Source of the DNA: an uncultured Steroidobacter sp.
Lineage (GTDB): Bacteria > Pseudomonadota > Gammaproteobacteria > Steroidobacterales > Steroidobacteraceae
Assembly: GCA_937864115.1 (NCBI GenBank)
Contig: CALMII010000042.1
Span: 1 to 56,817 of the forward strand
DNA length: 56,817 nucleotides
Direction of reading: 5' to 3'
The notes below the pieces were generated by a model. The model saw only the letters and a program-made list of their open reading frames with translations, was not told where the DNA came from and ran no database searches. This document shows, piece by piece, positions 35,015-43,886 of the stretch (positions are counted from its first letter, which is position 1; the number at the start of each line of letters is the position of its first letter). Made by a program: the position numbers and the translations under genes.

Positions 35015-36188
35015 TGCGTTCTGCGTCGATCGACGCCCCGCCCGGCAGGGAATCGAACGGCAGCGCAGCCAGCTCGCTGGTGACGATCCGCTGCAGCCTT
35101 TCGGCGAAGACTGCTCCCGAATAATCGCGCGCCACCTTCTCGCGACCGCGCTGGCCGAAGGTCTGGCGCAGCACCGCATCGTCGAGCAGCCGGCGTAGCG
35201 CGCGGGCGATGGCCTCGGGATCGTGCGGGTCGACCGTGAAGCCGTCGACGCCATCCTCCACGACTTCCGTCGAGGCATCGACATTGCCGCACACGACCGG
35301 CAGTGCCTGACGCCAGGCTTCCAGAAAGACGATGCCGAAGCCTTCCTTGGAAGAGGGCAGCAGGAATACGTCTGCTTCGTCGTAGATCGATCGCAGCGCC
35401 TGTTCGGCCACGCGTCCGAGGAATTCGACCCGCGTCTGCAATCCCAGCTCGGCCGCCAGCGCCTCGTAGCCGGAACGCAGCGCACCGTCGCCGACGATCC
35501 GATAGCGCAGTTGCGGAAACTGCGGAACGAGCAGCGCGATCGCGCGCAGCGCGGCGGAAATTCCCTTCGGCAGATCGTGCGGGTCCATGCGCGCGACGGT
35601 CAGGACGACCGGCTGATGCATGACGGGCCGCGGCTCGCGCACCTGCGCATCCTCCGGCGACAGGTCGAGCGCATTCGGCAACAGGTGCAGTCGATGTCGT
35701 GTCGCGGCGAAGGCGTCGCGAAACCTGCGTGCGGTAAAGCGGCTGACGGAGACGACGTCATCGACGCAGAACCTGACGATGGCGCGCGCTGCGAGGCGGT
35801 TGCGTCGGGTCCTGCCCGCGCTCCACGCCTCGATGCCGTGCACGAACAGCAGGTAGCGGCTGCCGGGGAAAAGCAGTCGTGCCGGCCAGAGGGCCTTCTG
35901 CAGCCGCAGGTGGGCGACGAAAACCAGGTCGAGCTGCGCGCGCCGGTGTCTCTGCAGCAGCAGCCACAGCAATCGCGCACGACTGCCGTCGGCCGTGACG
36001 AGCCTGATTGCTTCGGGCAGGGCGATGCCGGTCGCCACGCCGTTCAGCGCCAGGACTTCGAACTCGTATCCCAGCTCCTGTGCAATGCCGGACAGCGTAC
36101 GCAGCACCCGCAGGTCGAAGCGCTGAATGCCGCCCACGGCACCGATGCGCTCGTGAATCACGTGCAGGATGCGACGCCGCGTCGTCAC
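34956..36188 (-). CDS. Glycosyltransferase family 4
   Basis: A 410-residue GT-B fold glycosyltransferase. The N-terminal domain starts MTRRRILHVIHERIGAVGGIQRF-like after the GTG start; the C-terminal donor domain has VLTVARM and the EX7E-type motif KEGFGIVFLEA, then NVDASTEVVEDGVDGFTV. These are hallmarks of GT4 enzymes using nucleotide-sugar donors with retention of configuration. The start overlaps the stop of the oxygenase gene (GTGA). It is the last gene of a five-gene minus-strand operon, and its 3' end overlaps the convergent protease-TPR gene. Confidence 0.82.
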   Translation of the reverse strand: MTTRRRILHVIHERIGAVGGIQRFDLRVLRTLSGIAQELGYEFEVLALNGVATGIALPEAIRLVTADGSRARLLWLLLQRHRRAQLDLVFVAHLRLQKALWPARLLFPGSRYLLFVHGIEAWSAGRTRRNRLAARAIVRFCVDDVVSVSRFTARRFRDAFAATRHRLHLLPNALDLSPEDAQVREPRPVMHQPVVLTVARMDPHDLPKGISAALRAIALLVPQFPQLRYRIVGDGALRSGYEALAAELGLQTRVEFLGRVAEQALRSIYDEADVFLLPSSKEGFGIVFLEAWRQALPVVCGNVDASTEVVEDGVDGFTVDPHDPEAIARALRRLLDDAVLRQTFGQRGREKVARDYSGAVFAERLQRIVTSELAALPFDSLPGGASIDAERTTETDPPRYSAAQRWHRSP

Positions 36189-37015
36189 ACCGGTCCCTTG
36201 ATGAGGCGTCGTACTGCGTTCAGGACGATCGGCGGCGTGATCTGCTCGGCGGCGCGACGCAACGCCGACTTGCGTCTGCGATAGAACGCGGGCGCGAAGC
36301 GCGAGCTGTGCGGCGTGATCCTGTCGCCCGCGCCGCCGTGGGCCGTGTGGTAGTAGACCAGGAACGATCGCCGCATGCGGTCCGCCGGGCATTCGAGCGG
36401 CTGCGGCACGCCGTGATAGTTGGGATAGGCCACTTCGAAGATGACGGTGCGATTGAACTCGGGCTCGATCGACACCTCGCAGCGCTCGCCGGCGTGGTTC
36501 CACAGTTCGAGCTGGCCGCGATATTCCGGGCGCCAGTGCCGGTTGAGGAACACGATCACCACCAGCCGCCGCGTCAGTCCCGTGTCGTAGGCGACGTTCC
36601 TGTCCGCGTGCACCTTGAAGAAGTCGCCGCGTCTCATCATGGCGTGGCCCGCGCCCTGCAGATAAGGGTCCGGCAACAGTTGCCACACGCCCGTGATCTC
36701 GGAGAGCAGGTACAGGAATGCCGCCGAATGCATGAGCGCGACCATTTCGCTGCCGGCGCTGCCCACATCCATGGCGGAGCGCATGCGGTAGGTGCGTTCC
36801 AGGTCTTCCCGCTCGAACGTCTGCCATTGTTCCGCTTCCGGCGGCGGCGCTTCCGCCACCAGCCGGTCGAGGAATGCAGCGGCGAACAGGTTGTCCACGA
36901 CCACGTGCGGAAACGGTTGTGCGCTCCGGTAGCGTTCGCGCAGCACATCGACGTCGCGCGGTACGTCGAGACTCTGGCCGAAATAGTCCTGCAGCGATGC
37001 GACGTTCGATTTCAT
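36185..37015 (-). CDS. 2-oxoglutarate/Fe(II)-dependent oxygenase
   Basis: A 276-residue prolyl-4-hydroxylase-type dioxygenase. The iron-binding facial triad is His136-x-Asp138 (FKVHADRN) and His201 (NYHGVPQPL), and an Arg near 213-215 (ADRMRRSFLVYY) would bind the 2-oxoglutarate carboxylate. The central part RLVVIVFLNRHWRPEYRGQLELW is the usual strand set of this group. Members found in polysaccharide loci are of unknown specificity. It is coupled to the GT4 gene by a 4-nt overlap and follows the small Tat-leader gene by 23 bp. Confidence 0.85.
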   Translation of the reverse strand: MKSNVASLQDYFGQSLDVPRDVDVLRERYRSAQPFPHVVVDNLFAAAFLDRLVAEAPPPEAEQWQTFEREDLERTYRMRSAMDVGSAGSEMVALMHSAAFLYLLSEITGVWQLLPDPYLQGAGHAMMRRGDFFKVHADRNVAYDTGLTRRLVVIVFLNRHWRPEYRGQLELWNHAGERCEVSIEPEFNRTVIFEVAYPNYHGVPQPLECPADRMRRSFLVYYHTAHGGAGDRITPHSSRFAPAFYRRRKSALRRAAEQITPPIVLNAVRRLIKGPV

Positions 37016-37038
37016 GGGCGTCCGATCGGGTGGGTCGG

Positions 37039-37485
37039 CTAGGCATCCCGGAAGCGTGCGAAGGGATTGCCGCAGGCAGGCATCGCGCCGGCATAGAAGA
37101 TGACTTCGCGCCGTGGATCGGCAACGCGAAAGAAGTTGCTGCCGGTCAGGAACTCCGACACCACCATGCGTTCGGCGCGCTCGATGCGATCACCGGCCTT
37201 CGGCAGACGCCGCGCAATGCCCGGCAGGGCGTGGTCCATCCACAGGGCGATGCGCTGGCGCGTGTCCTGAAAGCGCCAGTGCCGCATGAGTTCCTCCGCG
37301 AACCGCTGCAGCGATGCTGCATCGAGGGTGATGCCCGGCAGATGTCTGCGCACCGTGGCGACGATCCAGTCCTTTCTGTCATACGGCCGCAGGCCCAGCC
37401 AGCCCGCGCCGGCAACGCCGAGGACGGCGAGGGCGGCCAGCAGTCTGCGGCGGGCCGGAGATCGCGGTGTGTCTGGCGACGTCAT
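37039..37485 (-). CDS. Small Tat-leader subunit for the GMC oxidoreductase
   Basis: A 148-residue protein with a twin-arginine-like leader (ARRRLLAALAVLGVAGAGWL, about residues 11-30). The rest is helical and ends with a CGNPFARF segment. Size, leader and position next to a GMC oxidoreductase fit the gamma subunits of gluconate/sorbitol/fructose dehydrogenase complexes, which carry the Tat signal for the cofactor-loaded large subunit. The assignment is from context as much as sequence. The start lies 5 nt after the GMC stop. Confidence 0.65.
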   Translation of the reverse strand: MTSPDTPRSPARRRLLAALAVLGVAGAGWLGLRPYDRKDWIVATVRRHLPGITLDAASLQRFAEELMRHWRFQDTRQRIALWMDHALPGIARRLPKAGDRIERAERMVVSEFLTGSNFFRVADPRREVIFYAGAMPACGNPFARFRDA

Positions 37486-37490
37486 GACGT

Positions 37491-38930
37491 TCAGGCGATC
37501 AGATGGGCGCTGCGCAGCGACAGCGCGGCAACCGTGAGGCTCGGATTCGAACAGGGACACGAGGGAAACACCGACGAGCCCGTGACCACCAGGTTGCGTA
37601 CGTCGTGATGGATCTGGCGCGCGTCGACGACCGAACTCGCGCGGTCATGCCCCATGCGCAGGCTGCCTTGCACGTGCGACTCCGTCGGCCGCATCTGCAG
37701 GAAGTCGATGCGCTCGACGGGCAGGGGCGCCAGCACCCGGTCGAGCGCCGCGAAGGAACGATCCACGCCGCGGCTCGCGTATTCCGACGGCGCCGCGTGC
37801 GACACCCGCGGCATGCCGTCGCCGTCGACGGTGACGCGATTGTGATCCTGCGGCAGGTCTTCCACGACGATCGTCAGCGGCAGCAGCTGGCGCCAGCGGC
37901 CGTACTCGTTGCGCAGGCCGAACGGCCAGCGGTTTTCGAAGTAGATGAGCGCGCCGCCGTGTTCGCTGCGGAAGTCGCCGTCGTACAGCGTGTAGTTGAG
38001 ACCGGTGGTGAGGGTGCCGCCGTCGAAGTTGTCCATGCCGTCGAGCAGTGCCTCGGCGTAGTAGCCGACCTGTTCGTTGATGCCCGCGCCGGTGAGCGGG
38101 TGATCCACGCCGGAGCGCAGCAGGATCGCCGGGCTGTGGATCGCGTTGGCGCCGAGCACGACGAGTTCGCCGCGGGCCGACGCTTCACCGTTCGACGTGC
38201 GGTAGTGCACGGCACGAACGGTGTCGCTGGCGACATCGAGATGCGTCACTTCGCATCCCAGGCGCCACTCGATGCCGGGCTGCGCGCGCAGATGACGGAA
38301 GCCATTGTGGAACGTGAACTTGGCGTCCACCGGACAGAGATTGCAGCGCGCACTGGAGCAGCAGCGGGCGCGTTCTGGATTGGCGATGCTGGCGCGGGCG
38401 GTGGCGATGGGAAAGTGAAATTCCGGTTGCGCAGCGCGCATCGCCGCGTCGACCGACGTCACGATGTGCGGCGGCTGCGGAAACGGTGCGGAGCGCGGCA
38501 GGAGCGTCGTCATGTCCTCGCTGCCCGCCACCTGCATGCGGCGTTCGGCGGCGAGATAGAACGGTTCGAGATCCTCGTAGCTCAGCGGCCAGTCCTGCGA
38601 GACGCCGTAGCGGCTGCGGACGCGGAAATCGCTGGGATGAAAGCGCGGTGTCTGGCCGAACCAGCAGTGGGTGCCGCCGCCGAGGCCGATGGTGAAGTTC
38701 CAGGTCTTGTGCCCCTCCGGCTTGCGGAAGGTCGACTCGGGCGCAATGTCGGAATTGCGGCCGTGCTGCAACTGCCAGGCGTGGGAATGCTCGCTGCCGC
38801 GTTCCAGGACCAGGATGCGTGCGGCAGGCCGCTTCTGCAGGAATCCTTCGATGAAGAACAGCGAGCCAAAGCCGGAGCCGATGACGACGAGGTCAAAGGC
38901 TTCGGTCGGGTTGGACGCCGGCGCGGTCAT
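37491..38930 (-). CDS. GMC-family FAD oxidoreductase
   Basis: A 479-residue flavoprotein with the N-terminal FAD motif VVIGSGFGSLF (GxGxxG, about residues 15-25) and the GMC C-terminal pattern QGSLRMGHDRASSVVD ... NLVVTGSSVFPS ... NPSLTVAALSLRSA. A Cys-rich stretch CCSSARCNLCPVDAKF (about residues 190-205) is notable and could bind a metal or form disulfides. The ATG overlaps the stop of the PRT-HAD gene (ATGA). With the Tat-leader gene just downstream it is likely exported and oxidises a sugar or polyol-like alcohol. Confidence 0.85.
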   Translation of the reverse strand: MTAPASNPTEAFDLVVIGSGFGSLFFIEGFLQKRPAARILVLERGSEHSHAWQLQHGRNSDIAPESTFRKPEGHKTWNFTIGLGGGTHCWFGQTPRFHPSDFRVRSRYGVSQDWPLSYEDLEPFYLAAERRMQVAGSEDMTTLLPRSAPFPQPPHIVTSVDAAMRAAQPEFHFPIATARASIANPERARCCSSARCNLCPVDAKFTFHNGFRHLRAQPGIEWRLGCEVTHLDVASDTVRAVHYRTSNGEASARGELVVLGANAIHSPAILLRSGVDHPLTGAGINEQVGYYAEALLDGMDNFDGGTLTTGLNYTLYDGDFRSEHGGALIYFENRWPFGLRNEYGRWRQLLPLTIVVEDLPQDHNRVTVDGDGMPRVSHAAPSEYASRGVDRSFAALDRVLAPLPVERIDFLQMRPTESHVQGSLRMGHDRASSVVDARQIHHDVRNLVVTGSSVFPSCPCSNPSLTVAALSLRSAHLIA

Positions 38931-39913
38931 CCCGAGTGCGTGCTGCGCGTCGCGCGCCACGGCGCGATGCGCTGTTTGACCCAGTTCTTCAGCCGGCCGA
39001 CACGGTGCCGCGCGTGCCAGTTCATCGTGCGATACGCAGCGCCTGGGGAAATGCCGCCCGGCAGATACAGGTTCATGTCGGCGATGCACAGCACCGGCCG
39101 CTGCGCCAGTTCCGCGATCTCGCGCGCCTGCTTCACGTCGCTTTCATAGAACAGGATCGCGCCGGTCTCGCGATACACGCGCGCCTTGTGACTGGCGTGC
39201 GACCCGAGCCGTTGCCGCTCGGCGGCGGACGGCAGATCGATCAGATGCAGCCGGTCGTACGCGATGCCCTGCGCCTGCAGCCAGCGTTCGGTCGGTTCCC
39301 GGTACTTTTCCAGACGTGCGGAAACGATATGGCCGATTTTCTGTGTCGGCACGATCAGCGGTTTCGCCTTGCCTACGAACTCGAGATAACGCGGCCCGTC
39401 GTCGTTCTCGCGATCGGTGGGATCCACGCACAGGATGCCGTCCATGTCGAAGCACGAGTTGCTGACCTGCGGGTGATGGAAGGCATTCCATTCGAACAGC
39501 CGCGGATGCGGCATCTCGCGGAAGTGATGGTCCACCTCGGCGCGCTTTTCCGGAACGACCACCGCGGCACACGTCGAGATCTTTCCCGCGTAGCCGGCTT
39601 CGCGCACGCGCCGGACGCAGCGCCGCATCGAATCGCCGGTGCGCAGGCTGTCGTCGACGAGCAGTACGTGCTGCGCAGCCAGCGGTGAAGCCACGGTCGC
39701 GCCCACCGCACGCGTACTGCCGTGACCCGGCAGGCGATCGGCGAGAAAGCTTTCGAGATCGACGACCAGCCGGTTGGTGAACAGTCCGATCATGTACGCG
39801 GGAATCATGCCGCTGCGGGGAATTCCCACGATCAGATCGATGTCGCGCGGCAATGCGTGCAGCCCCGCGCGGATATCTGCCGATAACTGGCCGATCGAAA
39901 CATATCCGAACAT
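38927..39913 (-). CDS. Phosphoribosyltransferase-HAD-like fusion protein
   Basis: A 328-residue two-domain protein. The N-terminal type I phosphoribosyltransferase fold (about 1-130) has the PRPP-binding motif LLVDDSLRTGDS (residues 84-95) and the IVGIPRSGM segment. The C-terminal half has a HAD-type motif CFDMDGILC (Asp156 and Asp158), followed by ESDVKQAREIAELAQRPVLCIADM. Such fusions are met in polysaccharide loci, where they may attach or remove phosphoribosyl groups; the substrate is unknown. It is the first gene of the five-gene minus operon. Confidence 0.8.
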   Translation of the reverse strand: MFGYVSIGQLSADIRAGLHALPRDIDLIVGIPRSGMIPAYMIGLFTNRLVVDLESFLADRLPGHGSTRAVGATVASPLAAQHVLLVDDSLRTGDSMRRCVRRVREAGYAGKISTCAAVVVPEKRAEVDHHFREMPHPRLFEWNAFHHPQVSNSCFDMDGILCVDPTDRENDDGPRYLEFVGKAKPLIVPTQKIGHIVSARLEKYREPTERWLQAQGIAYDRLHLIDLPSAAERQRLGSHASHKARVYRETGAILFYESDVKQAREIAELAQRPVLCIADMNLYLPGGISPGAAYRTMNWHARHRVGRLKNWVKQRIAPWRATRSTHSG

Positions 39914-40301
39914 GCAGTCAGTCCATCCGTCGTTGCAGTGTGGTCGATGATTGTTTCATTCGCGATTCCGGCCGCGGCACGCGCGGCTGCACTGTCGCAT
40001 GGCGCCGACGAGTTTTCGTTGCGCGCGCATGGTGCGCATCGTTCGCTTCACTGAACGGGAACCAATGTGCAACGGCGTGAATTTGTTCCTTCGAGTCCCG
40101 GCCGCGCCAGTCACGAGGAATCGCTTGGTCACACTTCCCCGGCAACGAATTTGCAGTGTCCTTCGTTGCATGAACACGCAGACCCTTCATCGTTCCGTCG
40201 CGCCGGTCACTCATCATGAGCGCAGGTCTTGCCAGAACCGTTCCAGCCGGCCGGCCGCACTGACGACGATGCCCGTCACCCTCGTGCTGCATTGAATCAT
40301 C
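39914..40301. other. Intergenic region between divergent glycan operons
   Basis: About 390 bp separate the divergent PRT-HAD and flippase genes. I see no gene with convincing coding character; short open frames here (such as 39918-40292 minus) lack conserved features. The region is less GC-biased than the flanks and probably contains both promoters and regulatory sites, but I cannot identify clear -35/-10 pairs. No phased hairpin or REP-like element is present, in contrast to most other spacers. Confidence 0.5.
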
Positions 40302-41747
40302 GTGTCAGCCGTCAACAACGCCCGCTGGATCGCCGCGTCGCAGGCGGCGAAGATCGCCGTCCAGTTCATCAGCGTCGCCGTGCTCGCCCGGCTGCTGACG
40401 CCGGCAGACTACGGCCTCATCGCGATGGTCTGGGTGGTGGGCAATCTCGCCACGTTGCTGCGCGACATGGGCACCGCCGCCGCGATCGTCCAGGAACCGG
40501 ACCTGACCGACGAGACGACCAATTCGGTCTACTGGTTCAACGTGGCGGTCGGCACGTCGCTGTGTCTCGGTCTGCTGGCGCTGTCGCATCCGATCGCCGG
40601 CGTGTTCCGGACCGATGCGGTCGTGCAGCTGCTGTACGCACTGGCGCCGACGTTCCTGATCAGCAGCCTCGGGTCGGTGCATCGCGCGCTGCTCGAACGG
40701 CGCTCGGCGTTCCGCATCGTTGCGACCGTCGAGATCGCCACGTCGGTCTTCGGTCTGATCGTGACCATCGTCGCGGCCTGGTTCGGCGCCGGTGCGATGA
40801 GTTTCGTGCTCGGCATGCTGACGATGTCGACGGTATCCACCGTGGCGTTCTGGAACAGCGCGCGCTGGCGCCCCGGACGCATTGCTGGCAGCGAACGGTT
40901 CCGCGCCGTGCTCAGGTTCAGCGGACACCTGTCGGCGTTCAACCTGGTGAACTATTTCGCGCGCAACGCCGACGCCTTCGTCATCGGGCGTTATCTCGGC
41001 GCCTCCGCGCTCGGCATCTATTCGACGGCGTACAAGGTCATGCTCTTTCCGCTGCAGAACATGACGTTCGTGGCGAACCGCGCCCTGTTTCCGGTGATGT
41101 GCCGCTTCAAGACCACGGCGGAGATGCGCTCGCTGTATCTCAAATCCGTATCGGTGATCGCGATGCTGACGGCGCCGCTCATGGCCGGCGTCTTCGTGCT
41201 GCGCGAGCCGTTCATCCACACCTTCCTCGGCGCGAAATGGCATGCAGCGGCCGACGTGCTGATCTGGCTCGCGCCGGTCGGCTTTCTGCAATCCATCGTC
41301 AGCACGACGGGAACGGTGTCGATGGTGCGCGGCCGTACCGATCAGCTCATGGTCATCGGCCTGGTCGTGGCCGGATTGCAGGTGATCTCGTTCTTCATCG
41401 GCGTCCGCTGGGGCGTCATGGGCGTGGCGTCCTGCTACTTCGTGGCCAATCTGATCGGCGCCGTTCCCGCGCTTGCCGTCGCGCTGAAGCTGCTCGATGC
41501 GAAGTTCTCGGAGCTGTTGCGCCAGATCTGGGCCGCGATCGCGTGTGCGCTGCTGATGGGCTGCGGCATCCGGGCGATGGAGAAATGGCTGCTGCCGCCG
41601 GAGTCGTCGGCGCTGCTGCATCTGCTCGCCGGCATCGCAACGGGCGCCGTGATCTACGGCGCACTGATGCTGGTGCTGTTTCCCGGCCGGGTGCGGCTGG
41701 CATTCACGCTCGTGCCGGATTTCCGCCCGCGGGGAGCGCAATCATGA
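40302..41747 (+). CDS. Wzx-type polysaccharide flippase (MOP superfamily)
   Basis: A 481-residue membrane protein with about 12-14 hydrophobic segments, starting NARWIAASQAAKIAVQFISVAVLARLLTPADYGLIAM, typical of the WzxC/polysaccharide transport branch. Further conserved stretches are FSGHLSAFNLVNYFARNADAFVIGRYLG and FLGAKWHAAADVLIWLA. It would flip lipid-linked glycan units across the inner membrane. The start chosen is GTG at 40302; the stop overlaps the GT2 start by 4 nt (ATGA). Confidence 0.87.
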   Translation: MSAVNNARWIAASQAAKIAVQFISVAVLARLLTPADYGLIAMVWVVGNLATLLRDMGTAAAIVQEPDLTDETTNSVYWFNVAVGTSLCLGLLALSHPIAGVFRTDAVVQLLYALAPTFLISSLGSVHRALLERRSAFRIVATVEIATSVFGLIVTIVAAWFGAGAMSFVLGMLTMSTVSTVAFWNSARWRPGRIAGSERFRAVLRFSGHLSAFNLVNYFARNADAFVIGRYLGASALGIYSTAYKVMLFPLQNMTFVANRALFPVMCRFKTTAEMRSLYLKSVSVIAMLTAPLMAGVFVLREPFIHTFLGAKWHAAADVLIWLAPVGFLQSIVSTTGTVSMVRGRTDQLMVIGLVVAGLQVISFFIGVRWGVMGVASCYFVANLIGAVPALAVALKLLDAKFSELLRQIWAAIACALLMGCGIRAMEKWLLPPESSALLHLLAGIATGAVIYGALMLVLFPGRVRLAFTLVPDFRPRGAQS

Positions 41748-42634
41748 CCATCGTCTCCGAGGGCATCCTGGTTTCGATCTACCTGCCGACGAAAGACCGG
41801 CGCGAGCTGGTGCAGGCGGCCGTCGAATCGGTACTCGCGCAGACGCATCGTCCGATCGAACTGATCGTCGTCAACGACGGTTCGACCGATTCGACCCGCG
41901 CCTGGCTCGACGAACTTGCGGCGACGCATGACTTCGTCCGCGTCATCCATCACGAGAAGCCGCTGGGCGCGCCGCGTTCGCGCAATGAGGCGATCCGCGC
42001 AGCACGCGGCGAGTGGATCACGGGGCTCGACGATGACGACGAGTTCGAGCCGGGACGGGTCGAGGCATTGCTGCACTTCGCCCTGACGCTGGAGAAGGCC
42101 GGCATTGCGTTCTCCGCCGTCTATTCGCAGTACAACACCGTGCGCGGCGGCAGCGTGCTGCCGACCTCGAAGCGCGGCAGCGTCGGTCTCGACGACCTCT
42201 TCGTGAACAACTGCGTCGGCAACCAGATCTTCGCGCGCAAGCAGGTGTTTCTGGACGCCGGGCTGTTCGATGAATCGCTGCCGGCCTGGCAGGATCTGGA
42301 TCTCATCATGCGCGTGGTGCACACCGGCGGTCCGGCGCGGATCTTCGATGCGCCGCTCTATCGTTTTCGCGACGACGAGCGCGACGACCGCATCTCGCGC
42401 AAGCTGAAGACGCGCATTCTCGATGCCTACCGCCACGTGGTGGCGAAGTATCCGCAGGCCAGTCCGGCGGCGCGGCGCGCGCTCTACTGGCAGGTCTTCG
42501 GCAATCACTACGGATTTCCGGTCGAATGGTCGGATGTCCGTTCCTATGTCGCACTCGGTGCCACGCCGCGCGAACTCGCGCGCATGCTCGCGACCGGCTG
42601 GCGTCGCCGGCGTCAGGCCGCATCGAGTCGCTGA
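41744..42634 (+). CDS. Glycosyltransferase family 2
   Basis: A 296-residue GT-A fold enzyme with the N-terminal GT2 pattern VSIYLPTKDRRELVQAAVESVLAQTH, then ELIVVNDGSTD, RSRNEAIRAARGEWITGLDDDDEF (metal-binding DxD-type cluster) and the WQDLDLIMRV motif. It is cytoplasmic and transfers a sugar from a nucleotide donor to the glycan carried by the adjacent flippase system. It is translationally coupled to the flippase. Confidence 0.9.
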   Translation: MTIVSEGILVSIYLPTKDRRELVQAAVESVLAQTHRPIELIVVNDGSTDSTRAWLDELAATHDFVRVIHHEKPLGAPRSRNEAIRAARGEWITGLDDDDEFEPGRVEALLHFALTLEKAGIAFSAVYSQYNTVRGGSVLPTSKRGSVGLDDLFVNNCVGNQIFARKQVFLDAGLFDESLPAWQDLDLIMRVVHTGGPARIFDAPLYRFRDDERDDRISRKLKTRILDAYRHVVAKYPQASPAARRALYWQVFGNHYGFPVEWSDVRSYVALGATPRELARMLATGWRRRRQAASSR

Positions 42635-42665
42635 ACGTGTTCACTTTCGTCGACGGAACAGACCC

Positions 42666-43751
42666 ATGCAGTGGCTGAGGGAACGGGCGCATCGCAATCC
42701 GTGGGTGGCGGGCTTCTTCGACCGCGCGCGCGAGCGACGTCGTTCGCGCCACTTCGGCGAACATCTGCAGGCGAGCATCGGCATGGCCGTGCGCTGGCGA
42801 CGGCGCGAGGCAGCGGTCGCCTGCCTGTGCACGCAGGTGAGCGAACTGCTGGCCGTGCGTCCGCCGCCGCCGCGCAAGGGCTCGCCGTCGCGCATCACGA
42901 TCCGCGAACCGGATCTGTCGCGCATCGAAGCGGCCTGCCGCAATCCGGCCACGATCGAGATCGGCGCGGACGAGTTGCAGGCCGCCGCGCGCGTCGCCTC
43001 GCTGGATCCGGCGAACGTGCGCGCGTTCCAGCTGTATCTCGCAGCCTGCTGGCTGCACCACGAACCGCTCCTTGCTTCGTTGCGACAGGTGCTGAGCGAA
43101 CGGATCGTCATTCACATGAGCTGTGCACCGCGACTGGCGCGCGCGAATCTCAGCATCGCCAGCTTCGCGTCGCAGAGGCTGCCGCGCGTGAGTCATCTGA
43201 AGCTCATCGGCAATGGCGATCACAGCACGTTCGACGCGGCGAACGGTCTGCTCGCCGTGGCCGCCGCCGACAGCTACGAAAGCCTGCCGCAGAAGATGTT
43301 CCAGGGTCTCGCGCTGCTGGTCATGGCCTGCGATCCGCAATGCATCCTGAAACTCGACGACGATCATCGACTCCGCAGCGCCGCGGCATTGACGCCGCTG
43401 TTCGATTTCGCGGCGGCGTCGCGCGAGCCGATGCAGATGGGCCAGATCAACCGCGTGCTCATCCCTTCCGCGCATCATCGCGCCTGGCACTTCGGCAAGT
43501 GCGTCGATCCGGATCTCAACGAACGGATCCTCGCGGCGCCGACGCCGCTGCAGTGGGCTGCCGGCTCTGCGGGCTACCTGCTCAATCGCCCGGCGCTGTG
43601 GCGCATCCTGTGGGCGTCGCTCTATTACGATCGCTGGCTGAACGAGATCCTCTATGAAGATCTCGCGCTCGCTGAAGTCGCTGCCAAGACCGGTATCCGC
43701 ATCGTGAACGCGCCGCTGGCGCGGGCGATCGGCGCGGTGTCGGAATACTGA
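42666..43751 (+). CDS. DxD glycosyltransferase (galactosyltransferase/GT31-like)
   Basis: A 361-residue protein whose C-terminal two-thirds resembles beta-1,3-galactosyltransferase-type enzymes: DSYESLPQKMFQGL, the DxD element CILKLDDDHRL (about residue 235), AGSAGYLLNRPAL, and the acidic YEDLALAEVAAKTGI motif that matches the E-D-V motif of GT31. The N-terminal ~110 residues are Arg-rich and not assigned. It is 31 bp downstream of the GT2 gene and completes the plus-strand glycan operon. The fold call is by motif only. Confidence 0.7.
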   Translation: MQWLRERAHRNPWVAGFFDRARERRRSRHFGEHLQASIGMAVRWRRREAAVACLCTQVSELLAVRPPPPRKGSPSRITIREPDLSRIEAACRNPATIEIGADELQAAARVASLDPANVRAFQLYLAACWLHHEPLLASLRQVLSERIVIHMSCAPRLARANLSIASFASQRLPRVSHLKLIGNGDHSTFDAANGLLAVAAADSYESLPQKMFQGLALLVMACDPQCILKLDDDHRLRSAAALTPLFDFAAASREPMQMGQINRVLIPSAHHRAWHFGKCVDPDLNERILAAPTPLQWAAGSAGYLLNRPALWRILWASLYYDRWLNEILYEDLALAEVAAKTGIRIVNAPLARAIGAVSEY

Positions 43752-43768
43752 AGGCGTTCGTCCTCCGC

Positions 43769-43825
43769 CTGTAGGTCAGGCTTCAGCCTGACTCCTCAGA
43801 AGGCCGGCTGAAGCCGGCCCCACAG
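43769..43825. repeat. REP-like palindrome pair (class B and class A)
   Basis: A class-B palindrome tgtaggtcaggcTTCAgcctgac (from 43769) faces a class-A unit ggccggcTGAAgccggccccaca (ending 43825), separated by 8 bp. It lies at the 3' end of the plus-strand glycan operon and before ribA. Confidence 0.8.
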
Positions 43826-43886
43826 GAAGAGGAGGAGCACCCGCGGCTCGCTGGCCGGGCGGTACGCAAAGCCTTATCGTACCGGC

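Noticed and set aside
39918..40292. Open frame of 124 codons on the minus strand in the glycan intergenic region
   Set aside because: No homology-like motif, no ribosome-binding site, and it lies across the expected divergent promoters.
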